Shown here piece after piece: positions 8,924 to 17,280 of a stretch of 37,719 bases of DNA. The notes below the pieces were generated by a model. That model worked only from the letters and a program-made list of their open reading frames with translations. It had not been told where the DNA came from and did no database searches. The stretch is from Caryophanales bacterium UBA2298 (GTDB taxonomy: Bacteria > Bacillota_I > Bacilli_A > Izemoplasmatales > Hujiaoplasmataceae). Numbering within the stretch: position 1 is the stretch's first letter; each line of letters begins with the position of its first letter. Location of the stretch: the NCBI GenBank assembly GCA_002345425.1, contig DDWA01000034.1, positions 1-37,719 of the forward strand, given 5' to 3'. A program made the position numbers and the translations under genes.

Positions 8924-9796
8924 ATGTATAAAATCGAAAGAAAAACAATCGTTGAGAATGTTAAAAGAATGTTGCTGGAATCGGTTAAAACTCTCGATAA
9001 AGAAGTATTGGATTCCTTTGAAAAAAGCAGAGAAAATGAAGATAACCCTTTAGCTAAAAGTATTCTCGATAAGATAATTGAAAATCATGAAATCGCTAAT
9101 TCTAAAGATATTCCTTTGTGTCAAGATACAGGATTAGTTGTGTGTTTCTTAGAAATAGGTAGAGAACTTAATTTTGATTATGACTTGGAAGATGCAATAA
9201 ATACTGGTGTTAGCCAAGCTTATATTGATGGCTATCTGCGCAAATCAGTTGTTAAGCATCCTTTAAACAGAATCAATACTTTAGATAACACTCCAGCGGT
9301 AATTCATCATAGTTTCATTCCGGGAAATAGATTAATAATTCACATCGCTCCTAAGGGTGGCGGTAGCGAAAATATGTCTGCTTTAAAGATGTTGTCACCT
9401 TCTGACGGCAAAGAAGACATCGTAAACTTTATTTTAGAAACAATAAAAAAAGCTGGAGGCAGACCTTGTCCACCATTGATTGTTGGGGTCGGAATCGGTG
9501 GTAACTTTGAAAAAGTAGCTTGGCTCGCAAAAAAAGCAATTCTTCGACCACTTGGTGATGTCACTGAAAATGAAATCGATCGCAACTTAGAAATTGAATT
9601 AATGGAAAAAATCAATAAACTCGATGTCGGTCCCATGGGTTTAGGTGGAGTTACTACCTGTATCGGCGTTAAAGTAAACTCTTATCCTTGTCATATCGCA
9701 TCGCTTCCTGTTGCAGTAAACTTACAATGCCATAGCGCTAGAAAAAATGAGGTGATTTTAGTTGGAAAAGAAATTAACGACACCGATAACAGATAA
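8924..9796 (+). CDS. Class I fumarate hydratase, alpha subunit
   Basis: A 290-residue protein matching the N-terminal (alpha) half of iron-sulfur class I fumarase/tartrate dehydratase. Motifs include CQDTG (C66), GGGSENMS near 146, GGRPCPP (C182), GVGIGGNFE, and a C-terminal QCHSAR (C269). C66, C182 and C269 are spaced like the three cluster-ligating cysteines of class I fumarases, so a labile [4Fe-4S] cluster is expected. The enzyme interconverts fumarate and malate. The beta-subunit gene overlaps its 3' end, so this is the split, two-subunit form. Tartrate or mesaconate specificity cannot be excluded from sequence alone. No other TCA-cycle gene is in the window. Confidence 0.9.
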   Translation: MYKIERKTIVENVKRMLLESVKTLDKEVLDSFEKSRENEDNPLAKSILDKIIENHEIANSKDIPLCQDTGLVVCFLEIGRELNFDYDLEDAINTGVSQAYIDGYLRKSVVKHPLNRINTLDNTPAVIHHSFIPGNRLIIHIAPKGGGSENMSALKMLSPSDGKEDIVNFILETIKKAGGRPCPPLIVGVGIGGNFEKVAWLAKKAILRPLGDVTENEIDRNLEIELMEKINKLDVGPMGLGGVTTCIGVKVNSYPCHIASLPVAVNLQCHSARKNEVILVGKEINDTDNR

Positions 9797-10292
9797 AGAT
9801 ATTTTAGATTTAAAAGTTGGCGATGAAGTCTTTATAACCGGTCAGATCTATACAGCAAGAGATGGAGCTCACAAATTGATGGTTGAAGCTATTAATAACA
9901 ATCAAGAACTGCCTTTTGACGTTAAGGGTCAAGTTATTTATTATGTTGGACCAACTCCGGCAAAACCTCACCAAGTCATCGGTTCTTGTGGACCAACTTC
10001 AAGTTATCGAATGGATAAATATAGTCCTTATTTAATGGAAAAAGGCTTAAAAGTCATGATTGGTAAAGGCGATAGATCAGTTGAATTTAGTCAAATAGTC
10101 GCAAAATACCAAGGAGTTTATCTTTTAGCAATCGGCGGCATTGGCGCAAAACTATCTCAATGCGTGGTGGAAAATACTCTCGTCGCTTATGAAGAACTTC
10201 AATCAGAAGCAATTAGAAAACTTAAAGTTATCGATTTTCCAGCAATAGTCGCAATCGATTATCAAGGAAACTCAATATTTGCTAAACAATAA
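9762..10292 (+). CDS. Class I fumarate hydratase, beta subunit
   Basis: A 176-residue protein equal to the C-terminal (beta) half of class I fumarase. Visible family motifs are DEVFITGQIYTARDGAH near 21-37 and GSCGPTSSYRMD near 77-88, the conserved substrate-binding GPTxxxRMD segment. The start is TTG at 9762, preceded by GAGGTGAT within the alpha gene. The two genes overlap by 35 bases, giving coupled translation. The two halves together give about the size of one-chain FumA-type enzymes. Confidence 0.9.
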   Translation: MEKKLTTPITDKDILDLKVGDEVFITGQIYTARDGAHKLMVEAINNNQELPFDVKGQVIYYVGPTPAKPHQVIGSCGPTSSYRMDKYSPYLMEKGLKVMIGKGDRSVEFSQIVAKYQGVYLLAIGGIGAKLSQCVVENTLVAYEELQSEAIRKLKVIDFPAIVAIDYQGNSIFAKQ

Positions 10293-10313
10293 GGCTTAGG
10301 CCTTATTTTTTTT
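10288..10313 (+). terminator. Terminator of the fumarase operon
   Basis: Perfect stem AATAAGGC / GCCTTATT with a 4-base loop followed by eight T; it overlaps the beta-subunit stop codon. Confidence 0.9.
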
Positions 10314-10315
10314 GC

Positions 10316-10348
10316 ATAAAAAAAGTGGCTTTTTTTTAAAAGCCACTT
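10316..10348 (-). terminator. hpf terminator
   Basis: Leftward stem AAGTGGCTTTT / AAAAGCCACTT followed by a T run. It lies back to back with the fumarase terminator. Confidence 0.88.
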
Positions 10349-10353
10349 AATAA

Positions 10354-10890
10354 TTACTCAGTTTCAATAAGACCGTATTTACCGTCATCTCTTAAATATA
10401 AGATTGAAGTTTCATTATCTTCGTTCTTATAAATAAAGAAGTCATGACCTAATAATTCCATTTGCGTAATTGCTTCATCCAAGGATAGTATTTCCAGGGA
10501 TATTCTTTTTTTCTTTACAGGAGATATCAATTCTTTTTCTAATTCTTCTAAGTCAAAATCATCTGAGGCAAAAGTATCTCTTAACCCTACTTTTTCTTGT
10601 AGCGAACGATTCATCTTGTGCTTGTTCTTTCTGAGTTGAGCTTCCAATTTATCAACAGCTCTATCAATAGCTGCATATAAATCTTTGTCGGAAACTTCCG
10701 CTCTCAAGGTTAAGAATTTAATTGGAATTGTAATTTCAACCTTTGTACCGTCGCGATAAATCTTACAAACGACAAAAGCTTCTAATTGATCGGTGAAGAC
10801 TCGGTCAATCTTGTTAAGCTTTTTTTCAATGTAATTGCGGATTGCATCGGTAATTACAAATCCTGATTTGCCAACAATATCTAGTTTCAT
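10354..10890 (-). CDS. hpf: Long-form ribosome hibernation promoting factor
   Basis: A 178-residue protein with the two-domain layout of long HPF. The N-terminal ribosome-binding domain (1-about 100) has the b-a-b-b-b-a pattern. A linker leads to a C-terminal dimerisation domain (about 125-178, with LSLDEAITQMELLGHDFFIYKNE and a final YLRDDGKYGLIE). It binds in the 30S mRNA channel and pairs two ribosomes into inactive 100S particles under starvation. The ribosome site is AAGGAGTGAT before ATG 10890. It has its own promoter and terminator. Its position after comFA/comFC matches the order known in Bacillus (comF then yvyD/hpf). Confidence 0.93.
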   Translation of the reverse strand: MKLDIVGKSGFVITDAIRNYIEKKLNKIDRVFTDQLEAFVVCKIYRDGTKVEITIPIKFLTLRAEVSDKDLYAAIDRAVDKLEAQLRKNKHKMNRSLQEKVGLRDTFASDDFDLEELEKELISPVKKKRISLEILSLDEAITQMELLGHDFFIYKNEDNETSILYLRDDGKYGLIETE

Positions 10891-10924
10891 AAAATCACTC
10901 CTTTATATTTATTTAACCACTTTT

Positions 10925-10953
10925 ATTATAACACCGATAAAAAATTTAGTAAA
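10925..10953 (-). promoter_or_regulatory. hpf promoter
   Basis: Leftward TTTACT (10953-10948), a 17-base spacer, TATAAT (10930-10925). The -10 is consensus. Confidence 0.7.
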
Positions 10954-10967
10954 CAAAGGAGACCTTT

Positions 10968-11357
10968 TTAATATAAAAATCTGTTTTGAGTTAAATCATA
11001 GTGAGAAATAGAGAAAAAGAGTATTTTTTTGAAAGGTTTGATTAAAAGAATCCAGTCATCAAGATTATTATAAGTATCAAAATCTAAAAACAGAATAACT
11101 TCATAGTTCATTGCACTTTTAAATAAATGCTGATAAATCAACTTCAAATGACGATCCAAATAGTTTTTTTGCATTAAATTCAACGGTACATCATAAAGAT
11201 ATAAATAGATTATTTCTCCATTATCAATTGGAATAACTTCTTGATAAATCATTGGCTCATATTTCTTCATACAAATAGGACAGATTTCTGGGAATGAAAA
11301 AATAAAAGAAAAACTCATCTCTAAGTTATAAAACTTCTCACATAAACGACATTTCAT
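10968..11357 (-). CDS. Shortened ComFC-like protein (zinc-ribbon part only)
   Basis: A 129-residue protein starting MKCRLCEKF, with a second CPIC pair about 30 residues on, forming a four-cysteine zinc site like the N-terminus of ComFC. The ATG at 11357 is one base after the comFA stop (TAAG-ATG). The reading frame extends to a TTG at 11378 but without a ribosome site, so I prefer 11357. Normal ComFC is about 220-240 residues and carries a phosphoribosyltransferase domain with an LxDDxxTTG loop. Here that loop is absent, and the C-terminal part (VILFLDFDTYNNLDD region) is short and diverged. It may be a reduced ComFC that only serves as a partner of ComFA, or a decaying gene. Identity rests on the zinc motif and the comFA linkage. 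Confidence 0.6.
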   Translation of the reverse strand: MKCRLCEKFYNLEMSFSFIFSFPEICPICMKKYEPMIYQEVIPIDNGEIIYLYLYDVPLNLMQKNYLDRHLKLIYQHLFKSAMNYEVILFLDFDTYNNLDDWILLIKPFKKILFFSISHYDLTQNRFLY

Positions 11358-11358
11358 C

Positions 11359-12549
11359 TTAGCTGTTGTTAAATTCAATTATTTTCTTTTTAGCATAAAT
11401 CATCGCTTTACTCTTGTATTTTGACATAAAGATAACATCGCCTTCTGTTTTCAATCTTCCAACTCTTCCTGCAATCTGAATTAAACTAGCCTCATTGAAT
11501 ACTTTTTTATCTGCTTCTAAAACAATGACATTGACATCATTAAATGTAACGCCTCTTTCCAAAATTGTAGTAGAAATCAAAATATCTAAATCTTTATCTT
11601 TAAAAGCATTAATAATAACTTTTTTATATTTAGTTTCACTTGAGATTAAATCAACTTTGAATTCTTTAAATCTATCTCTTATCATTTCCCCCTTAGCTAT
11701 TGAACTAACATAAATGATTATAGGCTTCCTACTTTTAACATATTCTCTAACAATCTCAAGTATAGAAGCGTCGTAAACACCTTTTATTTTCAAAAATACT
11801 GGTATAGCTAAATCTCTTTTATGATATCTTCTGGGAATTAAATGAAACTCTAGAATATTATTTTTGATTTCTTTTTTTAAAGTTTCAGTGATCGTTGCAC
11901 TCATATAGATTAAGACTGCTTTTTCTTTCTTGCTCTTTTCAACTAATCTTTCAAGAAAAGGATTATTTAAAAAAGGAAATGCATCAACCTCATCGACAAT
12001 CATCAAATCAAATTCTTGGTAAAATTTAATCAATTGTTGGGGTGTGAGAATAATCAGTTGCGATTCTTCTTTTAAAGTCTGTCCGCTATATAATGTTGAC
12101 ACAGATGTATTAGGAAAATACTCTATCATCCTTAAAGCCACTTGTTTAATGATTTCCACTCTTGGAATAACAAAAGCAATGGTCTTTTTTTCATTTAAAA
12201 GCAAATGAATCAAAGCTAAACTCATCTCTGTTTTACCGGCACCACACACAGCTTGTAGAAAGGCATTTTTTCTTTTTAAATAGCAATTTACCAGAAAGTC
12301 ACTACCTTTGATTTGTTCTTGAGTTAAATCAAAATTAAGGTCTAGTATATGATATGTGTTTTCAATTTGTCTTTCTCTCCTCAGTAAATACATTTCACTA
12401 TTCATCTCTAAATATTGGTAACAGTCCAAACAGTATTTTACTCCATTATAATCTAGTGAAAGGTTATGACCAAGACACCTTTTGCATGTATCTTGATCAA
12501 TGGCTTTTATACTGTTTTTTAATTCTTTCTTTGATACAATTTCATACAT
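11359..12549 (-). CDS. comFA: ComFA-like DNA uptake helicase/translocase
   Basis: A 396-residue superfamily 2 ATPase. The N-terminus has a four-cysteine zinc motif (CKRC...CLDC, about 22-41) typical of ComFA. This is followed by motif I AVCGAGKTEM near 101-110, DEAD-box variant VDEVD near 181, SATIT (motif III), and motif VI QIAGRVGR near 363. ComFA drives single-stranded DNA entry through ComEC during natural transformation. It is shorter than the about 460 residues usual in Bacillus. It is followed at once by the ComFC-like gene. No comFB and no other competence genes are present. The ribosome site is GGTGAG before ATG 12549. Confidence 0.88.
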   Translation of the reverse strand: MYEIVSKKELKNSIKAIDQDTCKRCLGHNLSLDYNGVKYCLDCYQYLEMNSEMYLLRRERQIENTYHILDLNFDLTQEQIKGSDFLVNCYLKRKNAFLQAVCGAGKTEMSLALIHLLLNEKKTIAFVIPRVEIIKQVALRMIEYFPNTSVSTLYSGQTLKEESQLIILTPQQLIKFYQEFDLMIVDEVDAFPFLNNPFLERLVEKSKKEKAVLIYMSATITETLKKEIKNNILEFHLIPRRYHKRDLAIPVFLKIKGVYDASILEIVREYVKSRKPIIIYVSSIAKGEMIRDRFKEFKVDLISSETKYKKVIINAFKDKDLDILISTTILERGVTFNDVNVIVLEADKKVFNEASLIQIAGRVGRLKTEGDVIFMSKYKSKAMIYAKKKIIEFNNS

Positions 12550-12592
12550 TTATCTCACCAGTAAAATAGTACTTTTAAATAATCGTTTTTCT

Positions 12593-12626
12593 TTAAAAAA
12601 AATAATCCTCAAAATCGAGGATTATT
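12593..12626 (-). terminator. leuS terminator
   Basis: Stem AATAATCCTC / GAGGATTATT with a 6-base loop and a long T run leftward; it overlaps the leuS stop codon. Confidence 0.9.
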
Positions 12627-15045
12627 TAACTACTATATTAACTAATTTATTTGGTACGACAATTACTTTTACAACTTGTTTTCCTTCAAGGTGATTTTTA
12701 ATCTTTTCACTGCCTAAAGCAATTCGTTCCAATTCTTTTTGTGGGAGATTGTTTTCTACTACTAATTTATCTCTAACTTTACCATTAATCGAAATAACCA
12801 AATCTATTTCATCTTTAACAAGTTTTGATTCATCATAACTAGGATATGTTTCATAAACTAGTAAAGTTTCATGCCCTAACATATTCCATAATTCTTCCGT
12901 TACATGCGGAGCAATCGGATTAAGTAATTGCAGTAAAACTTCATAATCTCCACGTGTGATTTTCTCTTGTTTGTTATATTCATTGACTAAGGTCATTAGT
13001 TTAGCAATTGCTGTATTAAATTTCAAGCTTTCAATATCTTCACTTACACCTTTTATCGTTTCATGAATTATTCTTTCAAGTTCAGGTGAGTATGATTCAT
13101 TTTCGGTAACATTAGGAAACATTCTCCAGATTTTATCCAAAAATCTTCTTGCGCCTTTAACACCTAAATCATTCCATGGAGTCGACATTTCATAGTCACT
13201 GATAAACAAAACAAATGTTCTCAAAGTATCAGCGCCATATTCATCGATAATTTCCATTGGATTTACAATGTTTCCTCTTGACTTAGACATTTTCTCATTG
13301 TCAGCGCCTAAAATTATTCCTTGAGCTGTTCTTTTCTTGTAAGGTTCTTTATGAACTACAACACCGATATCATATAAGAATTGATTCCAGAAACGAGAAT
13401 AAATTAAATGTCTTGTGACATGTTCCATTCCGCCATTATACCAATCTACTTTTCCCCAATACTCCATTCTTTTTTTAGAGGCTAATTCTTCATTATTATG
13501 AGGATCCATATATCTTAAAAAGTACCAGCTACTGCCAGCCCATTGCGGCATAGTATCAGTTTCTCTTTTTGCATTACCGCCACATTTTGGGCAGGTACAA
13601 TTAACAAAACTTTCGATATTAGCTAATGGTGATTCTCCTGTATCTGTTGGAATGAACTTTTCAACCATTGGCAAAGTTACCGGAAGATCCTCATAAGGTA
13701 CAGGCACAATTCCACATTTTTCGCAATAGATGATCGGAATCGGCTCTCCCCAATAACGTTGGCGATTAAACGCCCAATCCTTCATCCGGTATTGCTTAGC
13801 TTCTTCACCTAGCTTTTTACTTTCTAAGTAATCAATTATTTTTTTCTTAGCTGCAGCGACATTTAAACCGTCAATTACCGGTGAATTTACTAAGATGCCT
13901 TCTTCCGTATCGGTATAAGCTTCTTTAGTGATGTCACCGCCTTTGATGACTTCAACGATATTAAGATTATATTTAGTCGCAAACTCATAGTCCCTTGTAT
14001 CATGCGCAGGAACTGCCATAATAGCTCCGGTTCCATAAGTAATCATGACATAATCGGAAATAAAAATAGGAATATTTCTATTAGTTAAAGGATTTATGGC
14101 ATTTAAACCTTTGATTTCAACGCCAGTTTTATCCTTCGCTAATTCAATTCTTTCAAATTCAGTTTTTAATTTTGCTTGTTCCTGATATTCTCTAATTTCA
14201 TTAAGGTTTGTGATTTGATCTTTAAACTCTTCAATATAAGGATGTTCTGGGGCAATAACCATAAATGTCGCTCCATAAATCGTATCCGGTCTAGTCGTAA
14301 AAACTTTTAAAAGTTTATCGCTACCAGCAATTGGGAAATGAATATAAGCACCAGTTGACCTACCAATCCATTTTTCTTGCTCCATCCTAATTCTTGGATT
14401 AGATTCTAACTCATCAAGACCAAGTAGTAATTTTTCAGCATAATCAGTAATCTTCAAGAACCAAACATCTTTATCCATTTGCACTACATCGCTATCACAA
14501 CGATCACATTTACCGCCTTGAGATTCTTCGTTTGATAAAACAACTTTACAACTTGGGCAGAAATTAACATAAGCTGTATCTTTATAGACTAAGCCGTGCT
14601 CGTAAAGCTTCAAAAAAATCCATTGTGTCCAACGGTAATATTCTGGGTCTGTTGTGTCGACTGTTCGTGAAAAGTCAAAAGAGAAACCAGCTGATTTTAA
14701 CTGATTAACGAAAGTTTTTATATTTCTATCAGTGATTGTTCTTGGATGGATTTGATTTTGAATTGCGTAGTTTTCTGTAGGCAGGCCAAAGGCATCAAAA
14801 CCAATCGGGAATAATACATTTTTCCCTTCCATTCTCCTTTTTCTGGAAATTACTTCTAAAGATAAATAAGCTCTTATATGGCCGATATGCATTCCCGCTC
14901 CACTTGGATAAGGAAACTCAACTAAAGAATAATATTTTTCTTTTTCAGAATAATCATTGGCATTAAAGTATTTATTGGAATACCATTCCTTTTGCCATTT
15001 CTTTTCAATTGATTTTTCATCAAAACTCGGTATAAATTCACTCAT
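12622..15045 (-). CDS. leuS: Leucyl-tRNA synthetase
   Basis: A class Ia synthetase that charges tRNA-Leu. It shows the HIGH motif in GMHIGHI near residue 54, zinc-type cysteine pairs CPSC/CDRC, the CP1 editing domain with TTRPDTIYGATF, a second cysteine cluster (CEKC, CPKC), the KMSKS loop (NEKMSKSRGN) and the anticodon-binding domain. The open frame extends to an ATG at 15054, but the AGG of the ribosome site (AAAGGATG) directly abuts that codon. The ATG at 15045 has a proper 9-base spacing, so the protein is 807 residues starting MSEFIPSFDEK. Expression is controlled by the T-box leader just upstream. Confidence 0.96.
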   Translation of the reverse strand: MSEFIPSFDEKSIEKKWQKEWYSNKYFNANDYSEKEKYYSLVEFPYPSGAGMHIGHIRAYLSLEVISRKRRMEGKNVLFPIGFDAFGLPTENYAIQNQIHPRTITDRNIKTFVNQLKSAGFSFDFSRTVDTTDPEYYRWTQWIFLKLYEHGLVYKDTAYVNFCPSCKVVLSNEESQGGKCDRCDSDVVQMDKDVWFLKITDYAEKLLLGLDELESNPRIRMEQEKWIGRSTGAYIHFPIAGSDKLLKVFTTRPDTIYGATFMVIAPEHPYIEEFKDQITNLNEIREYQEQAKLKTEFERIELAKDKTGVEIKGLNAINPLTNRNIPIFISDYVMITYGTGAIMAVPAHDTRDYEFATKYNLNIVEVIKGGDITKEAYTDTEEGILVNSPVIDGLNVAAAKKKIIDYLESKKLGEEAKQYRMKDWAFNRQRYWGEPIPIIYCEKCGIVPVPYEDLPVTLPMVEKFIPTDTGESPLANIESFVNCTCPKCGGNAKRETDTMPQWAGSSWYFLRYMDPHNNEELASKKRMEYWGKVDWYNGGMEHVTRHLIYSRFWNQFLYDIGVVVHKEPYKKRTAQGIILGADNEKMSKSRGNIVNPMEIIDEYGADTLRTFVLFISDYEMSTPWNDLGVKGARRFLDKIWRMFPNVTENESYSPELERIIHETIKGVSEDIESLKFNTAIAKLMTLVNEYNKQEKITRGDYEVLLQLLNPIAPHVTEELWNMLGHETLLVYETYPSYDESKLVKDEIDLVISINGKVRDKLVVENNLPQKELERIALGSEKIKNHLEGKQVVKVIVVPNKLVNIVVK

Positions 15046-15057
15046 CTTAATCATCCT

Positions 15058-15300
15058 TTCTAAATAAAAAGTCCTCTACAAAATGTAAAGGACGAAATCT
15101 TTCCGTGGTACCACCTTAATTCCAGAATAAACTGGCTCTTTAATATCTTTTGATAACGTAAGATTTACGGGTTTTGCTCACGAGTTGCACAAAACCTACT
15201 CCATAGACTAATTCAAAAAAATCATAATGTTAGGTTTCACCATATCCTAACTCTCTTATTAAAGATGTAATTTTTTTTACTTTTTCTACTTCACTGTATT
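15058..15300 (-). promoter_or_regulatory. T-box leader of leuS
   Basis: A tRNA-sensing leader. It has the conserved T-box AAGGTGGTACCACGG (15117-15103) followed by CGTCCTT, whose CCTT can pair with the T-box AAGG to form the antiterminator. Stem I features lie upstream, with AGAGAG and a GTTAGG...CCTAAC arm. The segment GAATTAGTCTATGGAG places TTA (15211-15209) as the probable specifier, a leucine codon that fits the downstream gene. Uncharged tRNA-Leu should stabilise the antiterminator. The T-box itself is certain; the specifier assignment is less so. Confidence 0.93.
15062..15093 (-). terminator. Regulated terminator of the leuS T-box
   Basis: Stem GTCCTTTACA / TGTAGAGGAC (15093-15071) with a 3-base loop and a T run. 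Its 5' arm contains the bases needed for the antiterminator, so the two folds exclude each other. Confidence 0.88.
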
Positions 15301-15307
15301 TACATGT

Positions 15308-15337
15308 ATTATAACACAACTATTCAGTTATTGACAA
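15308..15337 (-). promoter_or_regulatory. leuS promoter
   Basis: Leftward TTGTCA (15337-15332), an 18-base spacer, consensus TATAAT (15313-15308). Transcription would start near 15300, at the beginning of the T-box leader. Confidence 0.8.
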
Positions 15338-15350
15338 CATTTATTGTTGA

Positions 15351-16184
15351 TTAAAGCTTAAATTCGTCATCAGAATCATCTTCAGTTTCTTCTTCCTCGT
15401 TTTCATCAACTTCTTCAGTTACTTCAGTTTCATCATTCTCTGGATTTACATATCCGCCACCACTTTTGTTTAATACCCTGAAGTGTAACTCTTTTTGTAA
15501 AGCAAAGACACTACGATATGCAAACAACATTAAGATAAAGAAAAAAATCATATCAAAGTTAAGTAAATTGTAAACCGCGAACAAGAAGGCCATTGGCGTT
15601 GCCGCGAAGACTAACATTTTAAAAATCTTTTTATAAGAAATCATCGAGCGAAAACGCATAAAGGGAATGGTTGAAATAAAGACTATAAATAATAAAATTA
15701 TAGTATTAGAAATAATCCCCATCGTAATTCCCGCTGAGATAATGCTGAATTTCAAAATTGCGATTGCTTCTTCAAGGGTATCGATTCCATATGTTGATAA
15801 AAAAGTCAAAGAATTTATTGTTTGGTCTCCAACTACAACTGTTAATCTTTCCCCTTGAAGAATTAGTGCAAAATCACCTAAATCACCGATTTGACTGATT
15901 AGTGCAGTTTCTTCTAAAAGGTAAATATTAAAATCATAGACGTCAAATTTGTTGTTGACATCATAATTTTCACCAGTGCATACTAAATTATTGGCAATGA
16001 CTTCACAACCAGAATTTTCAGTTGTGATTTCTGTAGGTTTTTGCGAGATATAAAAAACAACTGTTGATATCGACATCAACAAGACTAAGACTAAAATATA
16101 TAGAAAAACAAAACCACCTTTTTTATTATGGTAATTTATAATATTTTTCGGATATACAATACTATTAGTAAAAACTTCAAACAT
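15351..16184 (-). CDS. DUF1189-like integral membrane protein
   Basis: A 277-residue protein of unknown function. The first helix is at about 25-48, then an extracytoplasmic region of about 100 residues, then three or four closely spaced helices (about 150-232). The tail is very acidic, almost all Glu/Asp (about 243-277). The N-terminal pattern (two-residue Pro-Lys after a short helix, then a Tyr-rich first helix) and overall topology resemble DUF1189 proteins of Bacillota. The extracytoplasmic part has C60 and C69 in CEVIANNLVC, similar to a loop in the exporter subunit at 1931-3769. It is monocistronic, with its own promoter. Confidence 0.6.
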   Translation of the reverse strand: MFEVFTNSIVYPKNIINYHNKKGGFVFLYILVLVLLMSISTVVFYISQKPTEITTENSGCEVIANNLVCTGENYDVNNKFDVYDFNIYLLEETALISQIGDLGDFALILQGERLTVVVGDQTINSLTFLSTYGIDTLEEAIAILKFSIISAGITMGIISNTIILLFIVFISTIPFMRFRSMISYKKIFKMLVFAATPMAFLFAVYNLLNFDMIFFFILMLFAYRSVFALQKELHFRVLNKSGGGYVNPENDETEVTEEVDENEEEETEDDSDDEFKL

Positions 16185-16200
16185 AATATCACCTTGTATA

Positions 16201-16228
16201 ATTATAACATCTTTTTACCTATCTTCAA
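16201..16228 (-). promoter_or_regulatory. Promoter of the DUF1189-like gene
   Basis: Leftward TTGAAG (16228-16223), a 16-base spacer, TATAAT (16206-16201), about 17 bases before the start codon. Confidence 0.6.
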
Positions 16229-16238
16229 GAAAAAATCA

Positions 16239-16276
16239 CTTTAATGATAACTGGTTATCAAAATATATCATTAAAG
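16239..16276. repeat. Nested inverted repeats between divergent genes
   Basis: The outer arms CTTTAATGATA (16239-16249) and TATCATTAAAG (16266-16276) are a perfect 11-base inverted repeat. Inside lies TGATAACTGGTTATCA (16245-16260), a 7+7 palindrome. It sits between two divergent promoters and has no U tract, so an operator is more likely than a terminator. The binding protein is unknown. Confidence 0.6.
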
Positions 16277-16311
16277 AAAATATTCATAAGAATAAAAGTC
16301 CAAACTTATGA

Positions 16312-16317
16312 TATAAT
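16312..16317 (+). promoter_or_regulatory. -10 box of the mnmL-EamA-mnmM operon
   Basis: TATAAT 19 bases before the start codon, with GGTGAG as ribosome site. No good -35 is seen at the right distance, so this promoter may need an activator. Confidence 0.5.
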
Positions 16318-16335
16318 TTTTTTGTAGGTGAGACA

Positions 16336-17280
16336 ATGAATTATTTTACTGAAGAAAAACATTATAATACCTTAAATAATTACCTTAGGGATCGCTTTGG
16401 TTCTAAGGTTTTTAAGATTGCCTTGAATGGGGATTTCACCTGTCCTAATCGTGATGGGACTATCTCTAAAGCCGGTTGTATCTTCTGTTCAGATCAAGGA
16501 AGTGGAGAATTCGGTGGCAGACATTCCGACAGTTTGGAAATGCAATTTAACAGTATTAAAGAAATGATGCATTCAAAATGGAAAGATGGATTATATATTG
16601 TTTATTTCCAATCTTTCAGCAACACCTATGGTCCAATAAAGAAACTGAGAAAAATCTATAATGACGCTCTTGGTCTTGATAAAGATATCATCGGTTTAAA
16701 TATCGGTACTAGACCGGATTGTTTTAATGATGATATCTACGCTTTACTTCAGGAATTAAATGAAAAAACATATTTAACTGTCGAGCTCGGTTTACAGTCA
16801 ATGCACGACGAAACATTAATTAAAATTAATCGAGGACATGATAGGAAAACATTTGTTGAAACTGTAAAAATACTAAGAAAACTCGGAATTGACGTGGTTG
16901 TCCATATCATCAACGGTTTACCTGGAGAAACTGAAGCAATGATGATAGAAACCGCCAAATTTGTTAATGCGCTTGATATACAAGGCGTTAAAATTCATAT
17001 GCTGTACATCCTCGAAGATACACCTTTGGCTAAACTTTATGCTCAAAAACCATTTCCTTTGCTAACCTTAAAAGAATATGCTGATATTACTGTCAAACAA
17101 TTAACTTATCTTAATGATAAAATAATCATTCATAGAATCACAGGTGATCCTGATCGAAGCCAACTAATAGAACCGATGTGGACATTAAAAAAATTCATAG
17201 TTGCTAATGAAATCGATAAAATAATGCGCAAGAATAATTTATATCAAGGAATCAATTGTAGGAGTGAAAATCATGAATAA
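16336..17280 (+). CDS. mnmL: Radical SAM protein, YtqA/MnmL type
   Basis: A 314-residue radical SAM enzyme of the TIGR01212 (YhcC/YtqA) family. The cluster cysteines are C36, C48 and C51 in CPNRDGTISKAGCIFC, a spacing wider than the usual CX3CX2C and characteristic of this family. Further motifs are QSFSNTYGP near 94, GTRPDC near 121, ELGLQS near 151 and the C-terminal RITGDPDRSQLIEP. B. subtilis YtqA (MnmL) acts after MnmEG in making mnm5-type wobble uridines in tRNA, together with YtqB (MnmM). The YtqB homologue lies two genes downstream, which supports this role. The transporter gene that follows overlaps its stop codon by 8 bases. Confidence 0.82.
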   Translation: MNYFTEEKHYNTLNNYLRDRFGSKVFKIALNGDFTCPNRDGTISKAGCIFCSDQGSGEFGGRHSDSLEMQFNSIKEMMHSKWKDGLYIVYFQSFSNTYGPIKKLRKIYNDALGLDKDIIGLNIGTRPDCFNDDIYALLQELNEKTYLTVELGLQSMHDETLIKINRGHDRKTFVETVKILRKLGIDVVVHIINGLPGETEAMMIETAKFVNALDIQGVKIHMLYILEDTPLAKLYAQKPFPLLTLKEYADITVKQLTYLNDKIIIHRITGDPDRSQLIEPMWTLKKFIVANEIDKIMRKNNLYQGINCRSENHE

